Shown in pieces: positions 1 through 9,207 of a stretch of DNA of 24,138 nt. The notes beneath the pieces were generated by a model. It was not told the DNA's origin, made no database searches, and saw only the letters and a program-made list of their open reading frames with translations. Numbering within the stretch: position 1 is the stretch's first letter; each line of letters begins with the position of its first letter. Source of the DNA: Desulfobulbaceae bacterium (GTDB taxonomy: Bacteria; Desulfobacterota; Desulfobulbia; Desulfobulbales; Desulfobulbaceae); contig DNUE01000050.1 of NCBI GenBank assembly GCA_003508005.1, positions 1 to 24,138 on the forward strand, given 5' to 3'. The position numbers were made by a program, and so were the translations under genes.

Positions 1-711
1 GCCGCCGCCCACGCAGGCCACCACCGCGTCCAGGCGCTCCACGCCCTTCGCCCGCAGCTGCACGAGCGCCTCGGCGCCGATGACGCGCTGGAAGTGGGCC
101 ACCATCGCGGGATACGGGTGCGGGCCCACCACCGAGCCGATCACGTAGAACGTGTCGTCCACGCGGTCCACCCAGTGACGGAGCGCGGCGGTCACCGCGT
201 CGGCCAGCGTGCCGGTGCCCTCGGCCACGGGGACCACCTCGGCACCGAGCAGGCGCATCTTGTACACGTTGAGCGCCTGTCGCCGGATATCCTCGACCCC
301 CATGAAGATCGCGCACTCCAGGCCCATCAGGGCCGCGGCCGTGGCCGTGGCCACGCCGTGCTGTCCCGCGCCGGTCTCGGCGATCACCCGCGGTTTGCCC
401 ATGCGCCGCGTGAGCAGGCACTGTCCGAGCGTGTTGTTCACCTTGTGCGCACCGGTGTGGTTCAGGTCCTCGCGCTTGATGAAAATCCTGGCCCCTCCGA
501 AGAGGTTGCTCAGGTTCTCGGCATAGGTGAGCGGGGTGGGCCGGCAGGAGTAGTTGCCCATCAGCCGCACGTACTCCCGCCAGAAGGATTCGTCGGCCCG
601 GGCCGATTCGTAGGCCAGGTTGAGTCCGGCAAAGGTCTGGTGCAGGACCTCGGGGATGAAGGCGCCGCCCCAGGGGCCGTAGTAGCCTTTTCGTATGGTG
701 TTCTCGTTCAT
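1..711 (-). CDS. trpB: Tryptophan synthase beta chain, partial (C-terminus beyond window)
   Basis: TrpB is the PLP-dependent subunit that condenses indole with serine to give tryptophan, normally in an alpha2beta2 complex with TrpA. The first 237 codons are present; the gene runs off the left edge. The N-terminus (MNENTIRKGYYGPWGGAFIPE) is the usual TrpB opening. The PLP-lysine segment HTGAHKVNN places the Schiff-base lysine at K90, and AETGAGQHG carries the catalytic glutamate at about E112. The cut falls in VACVGGG, just before the phosphate-binding loop. The ATG overlaps the stop of the upstream GalT-like gene as ATGA, and no Shine-Dalgarno sequence stands in front of it, so translation probably depends on coupling. 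No trpA or other trp gene is visible, but the downstream side lies outside the window. Identity is secure; which trp operon it belongs to is unknown. Confidence 0.95.
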   Translation of the reverse strand, partial: MNENTIRKGYYGPWGGAFIPEVLHQTFAGLNLAYESARADESFWREYVRLMGNYSCRPTPLTYAENLSNLFGGARIFIKREDLNHTGAHKVNNTLGQCLLTRRMGKPRVIAETGAGQHGVATATAAALMGLECAIFMGVEDIRRQALNVYKMRLLGAEVVPVAEGTGTLADAVTAALRHWVDRVDDTFYVIGSVVGPHPYPAMVAHFQRVIGAEALVQLRAKGVERLDAVVACVGGG

Positions 712-2342
712 GATTCGTTGTGTGGGTTGGGGTTGATCTGCCGGCGACAGGCCTCGGCGAAATCCTCGGGGTAGTAGCCGCAGATGAACCGCAGCTGCGC
801 CTCGCTGAAGGCGCCCATGCTCCAGGGCAGCTTCGGCAGGAAGGAGTAGAGAAGCCGCTGGCCGTTCATCAGGCCGAAGCGCTTGGGCAACTCGATGGAG
901 GTCACCATCGTGGCTCCGAGCCCGGCGTAGATCTTCTGGGCGGCGAGGATCGTGCGGTCGATGGCCGCCCGTACCCGGAGATCGGCCTCCAGCACGTTGC
1001 CCACCGGGCCGCCGTCAGTATCGGCGACGACCATCAACTGCAGCTCCCACTGCGAAACCTGCGCCTTGGGGACGAAAAGCAGCACGTTGTCGTCCTCGAG
1101 GACAACCAGGTGGTGCGGCCCGGCCCCGCCGTCGGTCCGGACATTGGCGCGGATCGCGGCAAGAAAGTCGCGGAAAAAGTCGCTTTGGTGCAGTTCGCGA
1201 TAGCGGGCAATCGTGTCCGCCACCAGGTCGCCGCAGCTGAAGGCGGGGAGCAGTGTCGTGCCGTAGACGCCCGGCGCTGATTCCGGCACCATGGCGTATT
1301 GCTGGTGGATCATCTGGTGCGAGGCGTGCAGCCGGTAGCCGGAGGCGGAAAAGTCGTAGCCATAGTTCCAGCCCCACAGAGTTGCGCCGTGCTCGGCCGC
1401 CATCTCCGGGTGGTTCAGGATGCGGAGGCGCAGCGCCTCCAGCTGATCTGGCCGGATGGTCCTGCGTTCGGGCACATCGATCCCCAGTTTCTCCGCCAAG
1501 GTGACATAGACCCGCTGGTAGTAGAGGTGGCGCAGCCCCCGCATGTCCTCGGGTGATAGATCGGCGGCGCGATAGCGGATGGCGTCGCTGGCCATGTTGG
1601 CGGCATAGTGGCCGCCGGCGATGTAGCTGTTGGCGCGCAGGTATTCGAGGACGTGGCTGGAAGGACCGGCCCATTCGCCGACGATGGCGCTGTCGCCCTG
1701 GACTCCCGGGCGCAGGACCATGACTTCCTTGTAAAGGTCGGGCAGAGCGGGGTTGTTGGCAATGGTTTCAAAGAGCTCGAAATCGTCGATCGCCGCCTGC
1801 AAGCGGCCCCGGTCGTCGCGCAGGAAGCGAAGGCCCGTTGGGCGGCCTTCCCCGTCGCGTTCCAGCCGGCAGCAGAATTCAGCCATGGCGGCCAGTTCCT
1901 CCGGATCGGTGGAGTTGGCGGCCAGGCTGTACAGCAGCGGGATGGGAAGGGCCGGCAGCAGCGAGGGAAATGAGGTGCCGGCAGGAAGCTTCGCCAGCGC
2001 CCGGCGCAGGGAACAGGCCGGCGGCGGGGGCAGGCCGATGGCCGCCGGGTTCCTGGCCCGGGCATCGGCCCAGCCGGTGTCGATAAAGGTGGTGCCCCGG
2101 AAGGGAAAGGCGTTAGCGATTTCGTAGATCGGCTTGGCCGCTTCAATCCGGATTCCGCCGGCCGGGAAATTGACCCTGTTGTCGCAGGGGACGCCTTCGG
2201 CAGTATGGCCAAGGGGAACAACCGCATCCTGCTCGCGCAGGTTGGCGACCCGAAACGACGGCTGGTGCAGGGCCACGGCAAAGGTGCCCGCCGGGGTGAC
2301 CGAGGTCCTGAAGGAGCAATGGTGCAAGGCAGATTTCATCAC
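708..2342 (-). CDS. GalT/HIT-superfamily-like protein of unknown substrate
   Basis: A 544-residue protein that I recognise only at superfamily level. Two segments resemble galactose-1-phosphate uridylyltransferase and related HIT enzymes. LHASHQMIHQQ (residues 338-348) is placed like the catalytic histidine motif, with H342 and H346. LEDDNVLLFVPKAQVSQWEL (from about residue 416) matches the GalT pattern of an acidic pair, a hydrophobic strand and a phosphate/nucleotide-facing segment. The C-terminal WSMGAFSEAQLRFICGYYPE also resembles a GalT C-terminus. The first 130 residues have no recognisable domain. The catalytic spacing is not the textbook HPH motif, so activity cannot be assumed. No signal peptide or membrane helix is seen. 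The stop codon overlaps the trpB start as ATGA, so the two genes are co-translated. The start is uncertain: ATGs at 2342 and 2339 are both possible and no clear ribosome site precedes them. Confidence 0.55.
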   Translation of the reverse strand: MMKSALHHCSFRTSVTPAGTFAVALHQPSFRVANLREQDAVVPLGHTAEGVPCDNRVNFPAGGIRIEAAKPIYEIANAFPFRGTTFIDTGWADARARNPAAIGLPPPPACSLRRALAKLPAGTSFPSLLPALPIPLLYSLAANSTDPEELAAMAEFCCRLERDGEGRPTGLRFLRDDRGRLQAAIDDFELFETIANNPALPDLYKEVMVLRPGVQGDSAIVGEWAGPSSHVLEYLRANSYIAGGHYAANMASDAIRYRAADLSPEDMRGLRHLYYQRVYVTLAEKLGIDVPERRTIRPDQLEALRLRILNHPEMAAEHGATLWGWNYGYDFSASGYRLHASHQMIHQQYAMVPESAPGVYGTTLLPAFSCGDLVADTIARYRELHQSDFFRDFLAAIRANVRTDGGAGPHHLVVLEDDNVLLFVPKAQVSQWELQLMVVADTDGGPVGNVLEADLRVRAAIDRTILAAQKIYAGLGATMVTSIELPKRFGLMNGQRLLYSFLPKLPWSMGAFSEAQLRFICGYYPEDFAEACRRQINPNPHNES

Positions 2343-2393
2343 AGGGCACGCAGCCGGTTTATTTCCTGGAGATAGTTCTTGTCGTCCGCTCAG

Positions 2394-2426
2394 TATTCAG
2401 TGCATAATAGACGAAGATGCTGAATA
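2394..2426. promoter_or_regulatory. Inverted repeat in divergent intergenic region
   Basis: TATTCAG (2394-2400) and CTGAATA (2420-2426) are perfect 7-bp inverted arms around a 19-bp spacer. The spacer starts TGCAT and ends in ATG, extending the symmetry a little. It lies between the divergent GalT-like gene and the CNB-DUF4388 gene, where an operator would be expected. It could equally be a chance palindrome. Confidence 0.25.
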
Positions 2427-2481
2427 AATCATCCCCATTTTCTCCCGCTTTTCATGCGCAAGGCCGGCAGAGGGGCAATCC

Positions 2482-3570
2482 ATGCAATTCAAGAAAATTC
2501 CCTTCAGGGTTAGTGCAACTCGGGGCTGTCCGCTCTACTTAAAGGATGACTGCTTCGTGATCTCCGGCATCGCGGTGCTCATGGACAACGACGGCGCCCG
2601 CTCCCTGGTCACCACCACCGTCATTCGTCACCCGGCCGATCGCGAGAATTGCTCGATCTTGAGCGCGGACCTCAACCGGCTGGTGATTGCGCACGAGCGG
2701 GCCGATCTGATCCCGCAGGGCACCTACACCTGCAGCGGCTGCTCTGGCACGCTCTCCCTGGAATACGATGAGCATCGCAGCAATGAAATGGACAAGTTTC
2801 TGAAGGAGAGCGAGCAGGCCTCCGGCCTCCTGCCCCTGCTGGAGAATTTCCCCTTCTTCAGCAATATCGAACGCGAGGACCTGGAGGAGGTGGTCAGGTC
2901 CTTCAGGTTGAAGCGCTGCGCCCGCAATGAAATCATTGTCCGCCAGGGCGACCCGGGAGACAATTTTTATATCGTGGTCTCCGGCAGGGTTTCGGTGATC
3001 AACCAGACCGGTATATCCATTGCTGAATTGTCGGCAGGCGAGGTCTTCGGCGAGATGAGCCTGATCAGCGAGGAGCATGCGAGCGCCACGGTCCAGGCGG
3101 TGGAGGACAGCGAAATCCTCTATGTGGACAACCGCGAGTTCCAGAATATCCTGCAGAAATACCCGCTGCTGCAGCGGTATTTCACCCGGCTGCTGGCGCG
3201 GCGGCTGACCAGGGCCAACACCTTCCGCAGCGTGGATTATGTGTCGATCATGACCGGCAGGCTGGAGGAGTTTTCGCCCGAGGCGCTGTTCCAGTCGCTT
3301 CATGCCTCGCGCAAGACCGGGATTCTGACCCTGTCCGGGCTGCCCGAGGGCACTGCCCGCTTTTCCTTCCGGCAGGGGGCCATGATCAGGGCGAGCTACG
3401 GCAGGAAGAAAGGAAAAACCGCCTTCTATGACGTGCTCCGGGAGAAAAGCGGCACCTTCAGGTTCACTCCGGGCCTGCCGCCTGAGGACTTCGATGCCCC
3501 GGAGATCGGCTATTTCATGAAGCTCCTGATGACGGGCCTGGAAAAGGCGGACCAGCAGGAGCAGGAATAG
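2482..3570 (+). CDS. Cyclic-nucleotide-binding-fold/DUF4388 (PATAN-type) protein, copy 1
   Basis: A 362-residue cytoplasmic protein with three parts. Residues 1-97 are a small N-terminal domain with a TCSGCSG knuckle (C84, C87). Residues about 118-240 are a cyclic-nucleotide-binding (CNB) beta-roll with the GDPGDNFYIVVSGRV and FGEMSL (189-194) motifs. Residues about 257-345 are a DUF4388/PATAN domain, which begins MTGRLEEFSPEALFQSL and contains RKTGILTLSG. There is no DNA-binding helix-turn-helix, so it is not a CRP/FNR transcription factor; a role in protein-protein signalling is inferred. In the phosphate-binding cassette the usual arginine before SATV is replaced by alanine (A200), so canonical cAMP/cGMP binding is doubtful. 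A paralogue with the same architecture lies at 17264-18385. The ATG at 2482 is preceded by AGAGGGG. A hairpin terminator follows the stop. Confidence 0.85.
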   Translation: MQFKKIPFRVSATRGCPLYLKDDCFVISGIAVLMDNDGARSLVTTTVIRHPADRENCSILSADLNRLVIAHERADLIPQGTYTCSGCSGTLSLEYDEHRSNEMDKFLKESEQASGLLPLLENFPFFSNIEREDLEEVVRSFRLKRCARNEIIVRQGDPGDNFYIVVSGRVSVINQTGISIAELSAGEVFGEMSLISEEHASATVQAVEDSEILYVDNREFQNILQKYPLLQRYFTRLLARRLTRANTFRSVDYVSIMTGRLEEFSPEALFQSLHASRKTGILTLSGLPEGTARFSFRQGAMIRASYGRKKGKTAFYDVLREKSGTFRFTPGLPPEDFDAPEIGYFMKLLMTGLEKADQQEQE

Positions 3571-3590
3571 CCCGCAGCAAGGGCTTTTTT
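3569..3590 (+). terminator. Rho-independent terminator after CNB-DUF4388 copy 1
   Basis: AGCCC (3569-3573) pairs with GGGCT (3581-3585) around a 7-nt loop and is followed directly by a run of T. It begins at the stop codon of the CNB-DUF4388 gene and separates it from the convergent yedF. Confidence 0.6.
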
Positions 3591-3605
3591 CAGGGCGGTC
3601 AACAT

Positions 3606-3689
3606 TCACCGCGCCGCAGGTGCGGGACAGACGGGATTGTTGGCCTGAATCCGCTCCGTGATCAGGGTTTTCACTTTCTGCGGCTTCAT
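3606..3689 (-). CDS. Possible 27-residue ORF coupled to yedF (weak)
   Basis: An ATG overlaps the yedF stop by one base (TGATG) and opens a 27-codon frame, MKPQKVKTLITERIQANNPV followed by CPAPAAR. Coupling to yedF and one cysteine are the only points in its favour. I recognise no family, and the length is within chance. It is listed because TGATG overlaps often mark real operonic genes. It may simply be untranslated sequence. Confidence 0.15.
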   Translation of the reverse strand: MKPQKVKTLITERIQANNPVCPAPAAR

Positions 3690-4294
3690 CAGATGTTGAT
3701 GACCCTGTCGGCCACGTGCAGCGAGGTGACGATGTCCAGCATGTTGGTGGTCTCGCCCACCTCTTTCTGGTCCAGTAATTGAAAATGGTTCAGGCAGGTG
3801 CCGCAGACGAGGATGGAGACCCCTCGCTCGGCCAGTTCCCGCAGCACCGGCACCGTTTCCGCCCCCTGCACGGTCAGCTTGACCCCGGCATTGACAAAGA
3901 CCAGGCGCCACAGGTCCGGTCCTATCTCCTTCAGGGTCTTGAGGAAGTTGAAGAGCAGGCCTGCGCCCAGGGTGTCATCGCCGTGCCCCAGCCGGTCGTT
4001 CCCTACCATCACCAGGATCTTCCTGGCCCTGTCCACGGCCGAAAAAACGGATTCCTCCATGATCGCGCAGGTCCCTTCCCCCGCAGTGCCGGTCACTCGG
4101 AAATCGCTGCCCAGGGGCGTAACCGTCACCTGAAAACCCTGATGGGCGAGGAAGCGCCTGACGTTCTCTCCTGCCGGCTCGTTGTCGACAATGACCGCGA
4201 TGGCGGCAGGCCGCTCCTGCGCCAGGATATCCCTGACCTGCAGAACCGGCGCCGGGCAGGAAAGGCCCCGGCAGTCGAGTTCTCTTGTCATCAT
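3689..4294 (-). CDS. yedF: YedF-type sulfurtransferase-like selenium-metabolism protein
   Basis: A 201-residue two-domain protein. Residues 1-75 form a TusA/SirA-like domain with DCRGLSCPAPV, in which C13 of the CPxP motif is the presumed persulfide or selenide carrier. Residues about 90-201 form a DsrE-like domain with ILVMVGNDRLGHGDDTLG and the YedF-typical CGTCLNHF (C164, C167). Proteins of this family co-occur with selenophosphate synthetase and selenoprotein genes, and a role in delivering reactive sulfur or selenium is inferred from that; the reaction is not established. ATGs at 4294 and 4291 are both usable, preceded by AGGAGAGGGGGAG. Two in-frame TGA codons follow the last isoleucine, so read-through as selenocysteine is unlikely. 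The radical SAM gene upstream is on the same strand about 270 bp away. Confidence 0.9.
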   Translation of the reverse strand: MMTRELDCRGLSCPAPVLQVRDILAQERPAAIAVIVDNEPAGENVRRFLAHQGFQVTVTPLGSDFRVTGTAGEGTCAIMEESVFSAVDRARKILVMVGNDRLGHGDDTLGAGLLFNFLKTLKEIGPDLWRLVFVNAGVKLTVQGAETVPVLRELAERGVSILVCGTCLNHFQLLDQKEVGETTNMLDIVTSLHVADRVINI

Positions 4295-4562
4295 CTCCCC
4301 CTCTCCTGATTATCAGCAATGTTTTGTTTCCGGGATCCGATCGCCTTCTTCTCTGCCGGGGTCGATCGCATTGGCATGAATGAAATGGTAGAATTCATTG
4401 TGTGATGAGTCAAATAGAAAATATCTATACTTTGCGGCACCGGGATCGGAATCTTCCCTGGGTTGCACAAGGAAGTACCGTAAAGGGAACATGATTGAAC
4501 CGGGAAGATGCTTATCGTTTATTGACGAAAGGAGGCTGTGCCGGGTTTCAGGGAAAAGCCTT

Positions 4563-5534
4563 TCAATCGTGGCCAAGATGCCTGAGGAGGCGCAGCCAGT
4601 CCCGCTGGTCCAGCCGCTGTAGGCCCAGCTCTTTGGCCATGGCCAAGGCCTGGGCATACTTTTCGGCGCATAGCGGCCGGTTGATGGTGTCGTCGCCATA
4701 AGCCTGGTGGCAGGGGCGGTACTGGTCCATGATGTTGACATAGGTCTCCGGCCCTATCTCCCTGGCCAGGAACTCGAGGACGCCCCTGGTTTCCGCAAGA
4801 AGTCCCGGCATGACCAAGTGGCGGACAAGCAGGCCGCGCCATGCCAGCCCGGCTTCGTCAATCTGCAGGTCGCCCACCTGGCGGTGCATTTCTTTGAGGG
4901 CGGTTTGCATGACTGCCGGGTAATCCTCGGCATTGGTGTAGCGGGCCGCGGCCTCCGCGGTCCAGAACTTGCTGTCAGGCATGTAGATGTCCACGATCCC
5001 GGCAAGTAGGCGCAGGGTCGGGGAATGGTCATAGCCGCTGGAATTGTAGACCAGTGGCAGCTTCAGGCCCTGGTCGACGGCTAGGGGCAGGGCCGCGATA
5101 ATCTGGGGTACGACATGGGTAGGGGTGACCAGGTTGATGTTGTGGCAACCCTGGGCCTGCAGATTCAGCATGATGGCTGCTAGCGCGGCATCGTCTACTG
5201 CCTGGGGCGATGCGTCGCCCTGGTTGTCGATATGGCTGATGTCATGGTTCTGGCAAAAGATGCAGCGCAGGCTGCAGCCCTCGAAAAAGATGGTCCCTGA
5301 ACCGTTGCGGCCCACCAGCGGCGATTCTTCGCCGAAATGGGCGCCGAAGCTCGCCACCCTTGCTTTGGCGCCGATCCCGCATTTGCCGAGCTCGCCGGCG
5401 AGCCGGTTGCCCCCGCAGGCATGGGGGCAGACATGACAACCCTGCAGGAGGTGCCGGGCCTCCCGAGCGCGCTCGAGCAGGGTGCCGTCTCTGTGCAGCG
5501 CCAGGTACGAGGCATTTTTTCTCTTTTTTGTCAT
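4563..5534 (-). CDS. Radical SAM protein, PflX/pyruvate-formate-lyase-activase-like (COG1313)
   Basis: A 323-residue radical SAM protein. The [4Fe-4S]/SAM motif is GCSLRCIFCQNHDIS (C87, C91, C94). N-terminal to it is a second cysteine group, C33, C36, C40 and C52 (GCHVCPHACGGNRL), which is typical of the PflX branch and probably binds another metal or cluster. Later motifs include NLVTPTHVVPQI and DIYMPDSKFW, standard for this family. Members are related to glycyl-radical activases, but most have no proven target and none is visible here: there is no glycyl-radical enzyme in the window. The start is ATG at 5534, with only a weak ribosome site. The 74-bp gap to the divergent sdhC must hold promoters for both directions. 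The specific substrate is unknown. Confidence 0.85.
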   Translation of the reverse strand: MTKKRKNASYLALHRDGTLLERAREARHLLQGCHVCPHACGGNRLAGELGKCGIGAKARVASFGAHFGEESPLVGRNGSGTIFFEGCSLRCIFCQNHDISHIDNQGDASPQAVDDAALAAIMLNLQAQGCHNINLVTPTHVVPQIIAALPLAVDQGLKLPLVYNSSGYDHSPTLRLLAGIVDIYMPDSKFWTAEAAARYTNAEDYPAVMQTALKEMHRQVGDLQIDEAGLAWRGLLVRHLVMPGLLAETRGVLEFLAREIGPETYVNIMDQYRPCHQAYGDDTINRPLCAEKYAQALAMAKELGLQRLDQRDWLRLLRHLGHD

Positions 5535-5608
5535 TGAATTCTCTGCTTGATTTGAATAAAGTAAAAAAAACAGTTGTGCTGAAACTCAAAACCGTTGGAT
5601 AAGACACT

Positions 5609-6259
5609 ATGTCTTGGTTTACCCGGACCGCTTCTTCTTCTCTGGGCAAAAAATACATCATGGCCCTGACCGGCTTGCTGCTCGGCGGCTTCCTTGTGGT
5701 GCATGCCGCCGGCAACACCACCATTTTTTTCGGCCGTTCGGTGTTTCTCTTCTATGCATCGCATCTGCATGCCTTGGGGATTGCGGTGGCGGTAGCCGAG
5801 GTGCTCCTCCTCGCCCTATTCCTGACCCATGCCATAACCGGTCTGCTTCTGTTTGTGGAGAACCGGCGGGCCCGGACGTCACGCTATGCGGTGTGCAGCA
5901 GCGCCGGTGGCCGTACCTGGGGCTCGGCGACCATGCCGTATACCGGGATGATCATTCTGGCTTTTCTTTTCCTGCACCTGGTCAATTTCCGGTTCATCGA
6001 CCACGGCGTAACCATCGCCGACATCGTGGCCGCTGTGCTGGCCCGCCCCCTGTACACCGTCCTGTACGGCGCAGGCCTCGGCGCGTTGACCCTGCACGTC
6101 AGCCACGGCTTCTGGTCCCTGTTTCAGTCGGCCGGGATCAGTCATCCGAAGTACGACCGGTTCATCAGGATCAGTGCCTGGCTGGTCTGCGGCCTGATCA
6201 TTACCGTTTTCGCGGCTATTCTACTCCTGCTGCTCGTGAACAGCAACCAACTGAGCTGA
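5609..6259 (+). CDS. sdhC: Succinate dehydrogenase/fumarate reductase cytochrome b558 subunit
   Basis: A 216-residue integral membrane subunit that anchors the flavoprotein and iron-sulfur subunits and passes electrons between quinone and the clusters through b hemes. About five transmembrane helices are visible: residues 16-35, 55-82, 110-130, 145-170 and 185-212. Histidines within or at the helix ends are candidate heme ligands (H32 in VVHAAGN, and those in LTHAITG, FLHLVNF and HVSHGFW). This matches the Wolinella/Bacillus single-polypeptide, five-helix cytochrome b type rather than the E. coli SdhC/SdhD pair. The ATG at 5609 is preceded by GGATAAG. The next gene, sdhA, starts one base after the stop, so they are cotranscribed. 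Whether the enzyme runs as succinate dehydrogenase or fumarate reductase cannot be told from sequence; in propionate- or fumarate-using sulfate reducers it may do both. Confidence 0.92.
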   Translation: MSWFTRTASSSLGKKYIMALTGLLLGGFLVVHAAGNTTIFFGRSVFLFYASHLHALGIAVAVAEVLLLALFLTHAITGLLLFVENRRARTSRYAVCSSAGGRTWGSATMPYTGMIILAFLFLHLVNFRFIDHGVTIADIVAAVLARPLYTVLYGAGLGALTLHVSHGFWSLFQSAGISHPKYDRFIRISAWLVCGLIITVFAAILLLLLVNSNQLS

Positions 6260-6260
6260 T

Positions 6261-8192
<1,932 letters not shown>

Positions 8193-8230
8193 AACGTACG
8201 GGTCATCACTCGACGGGTAACGAAAATTAA

Positions 8231-8297
8231 TCGGGGTCGGTATCGGATCGGTATCGAACGAAAGCCCAATCGATGCCGATACCGACGCCGACACCGA
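8231..8297. repeat. Imperfect palindrome of TCGGTA-type units inside the sdh operon
   Basis: The left arm (8231-8257) and right arm (8270-8297) are imperfect inverted copies around a 12-base spacer (8258-8269). Each arm is itself made of short degenerate units of the form TCGG plus two bases (TCGGGG, TCGGTA, TCGGTG, TCGGCG). When aligned, only about four to five positions and one single-base gap differ. The transcript would fold into a long GC-rich hairpin. It lies in the sdhA-sdhB gap, has no T-run after it, and has no ORF of its own. I think it is a non-coding dispersed repeat, but copy number cannot be judged from one window. Confidence 0.75.
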
Positions 8298-8378
8298 CAA
8301 GAATAGTGGTGGCCGGGTTAAGCAAAGCGAACTCCAACATGACTTTATGAACCTGGATTTTAATAAACTGACAACGCA

Positions 8379-9149
8379 ATGGCAGCGAAAACCATAACCC
8401 TTAACCTCAAGATCTGGCGGCAGGCCGGAGCCGGTGCATCTGGCCGGTTCGAGGCGTACCGCCTGGAGCGGCTGGACACGGATATGTCCTTTCCGGAGAT
8501 GTTGGATGTCCTCAACGAGCGGCTGACCCTGGAGGGCCGGGAGCCGGTGGCCTTTGACCACGACTGCCGGGAGGGGATCTGCGGGATGTGCGGCGCGGTG
8601 GTCGACGGAATCGCCCACGGGCCGGCGAAGGAGACCACCCTGTGCCAGCTGCACCTGCGCCATTTCCAGGACGGCCAGACCCTGACCATTGAGCCCTTCA
8701 GGGCCAAGGCCTTTCCGGTGGTCAAGGACCTGGTGGTGGACCGCTCCGCCCTGGACCGGGTCATCCAGGCCGGCGGCTTCATCTCGGTCAATACCGGGAG
8801 CGCGCCGGACGCCAATGGAATCCCGGTGCCCCAGCACAAGGCCGAGCAGGCCATGGACGCCGCCGCCTGCATCGGCTGCGGGGCCTGCATCGCATCCTGT
8901 CCCAACGCGGCGGCCATGCTCTTTGTCGGGGCCAAGATTTCGCAGCTGGCTCTTCTCCCGCAGGGTGAGTTGGAGCGTGAGCAGCGGGCCTTGGCCATGG
9001 TCCAGGCCATGGACAGGGAAGGCTTCGGCAACTGCACCAACCAGCGGGAGTGTGAGGCGGTCTGCCCCAAGGGGATTTCCATCCGCAACATCGCCCGCCT
9101 CAACCGGGAGTTCCTGCGAGCCGCATTCATTGGGGAACCCCTGAAATAA
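8379..9149 (+). CDS. sdhB: Succinate dehydrogenase/fumarate reductase iron-sulfur subunit
   Basis: A 256-residue electron-transfer subunit linking SdhA to the heme subunit. Three cluster motifs are complete. The [2Fe-2S] site is CREGICGMCG (C63, C68, C71) with a further cysteine at C89. The [4Fe-4S] site is CIGCGACIASCPN (C164, C167, C170). The [3Fe-4S] site uses C174, C219 (CTNQREC) and C229 (CP). Length and spacing fit the Bacillus/Wolinella family. The ATG at 8379 lacks a good Shine-Dalgarno sequence, and the leader between the palindromic repeat and the start is AT-rich. This suggests that the repeat changed the original operon leader. Transcription presumably continues from sdhCA. The gene converges with the class II aldolase-like gene, 58 bp away. 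Confidence 0.95.
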   Translation: MAAKTITLNLKIWRQAGAGASGRFEAYRLERLDTDMSFPEMLDVLNERLTLEGREPVAFDHDCREGICGMCGAVVDGIAHGPAKETTLCQLHLRHFQDGQTLTIEPFRAKAFPVVKDLVVDRSALDRVIQAGGFISVNTGSAPDANGIPVPQHKAEQAMDAAACIGCGACIASCPNAAAMLFVGAKISQLALLPQGELEREQRALAMVQAMDREGFGNCTNQRECEAVCPKGISIRNIARLNREFLRAAFIGEPLK

Positions 9150-9207
9150 GGCAGCCTCATTGCTTTGTCATCATTCCTGAAGCCTGTTTGCGCGGCTTGC
9201 AGGAGCA

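Noticed and set aside
3687..3691. Selenocysteine read-through at the yedF TGA
   Set aside because: A second in-frame TGA follows immediately and the protein already has its normal length.
4313..4492. 59-codon minus-strand frame between the radical SAM gene and yedF, starting MFPLRYFLVQ
   Set aside because: No ribosome site before the ATG, no recognisable family, and the frame is the tail of a longer shadow frame across the radical SAM gene. Composition looks mildly protein-like, but that is not enough.
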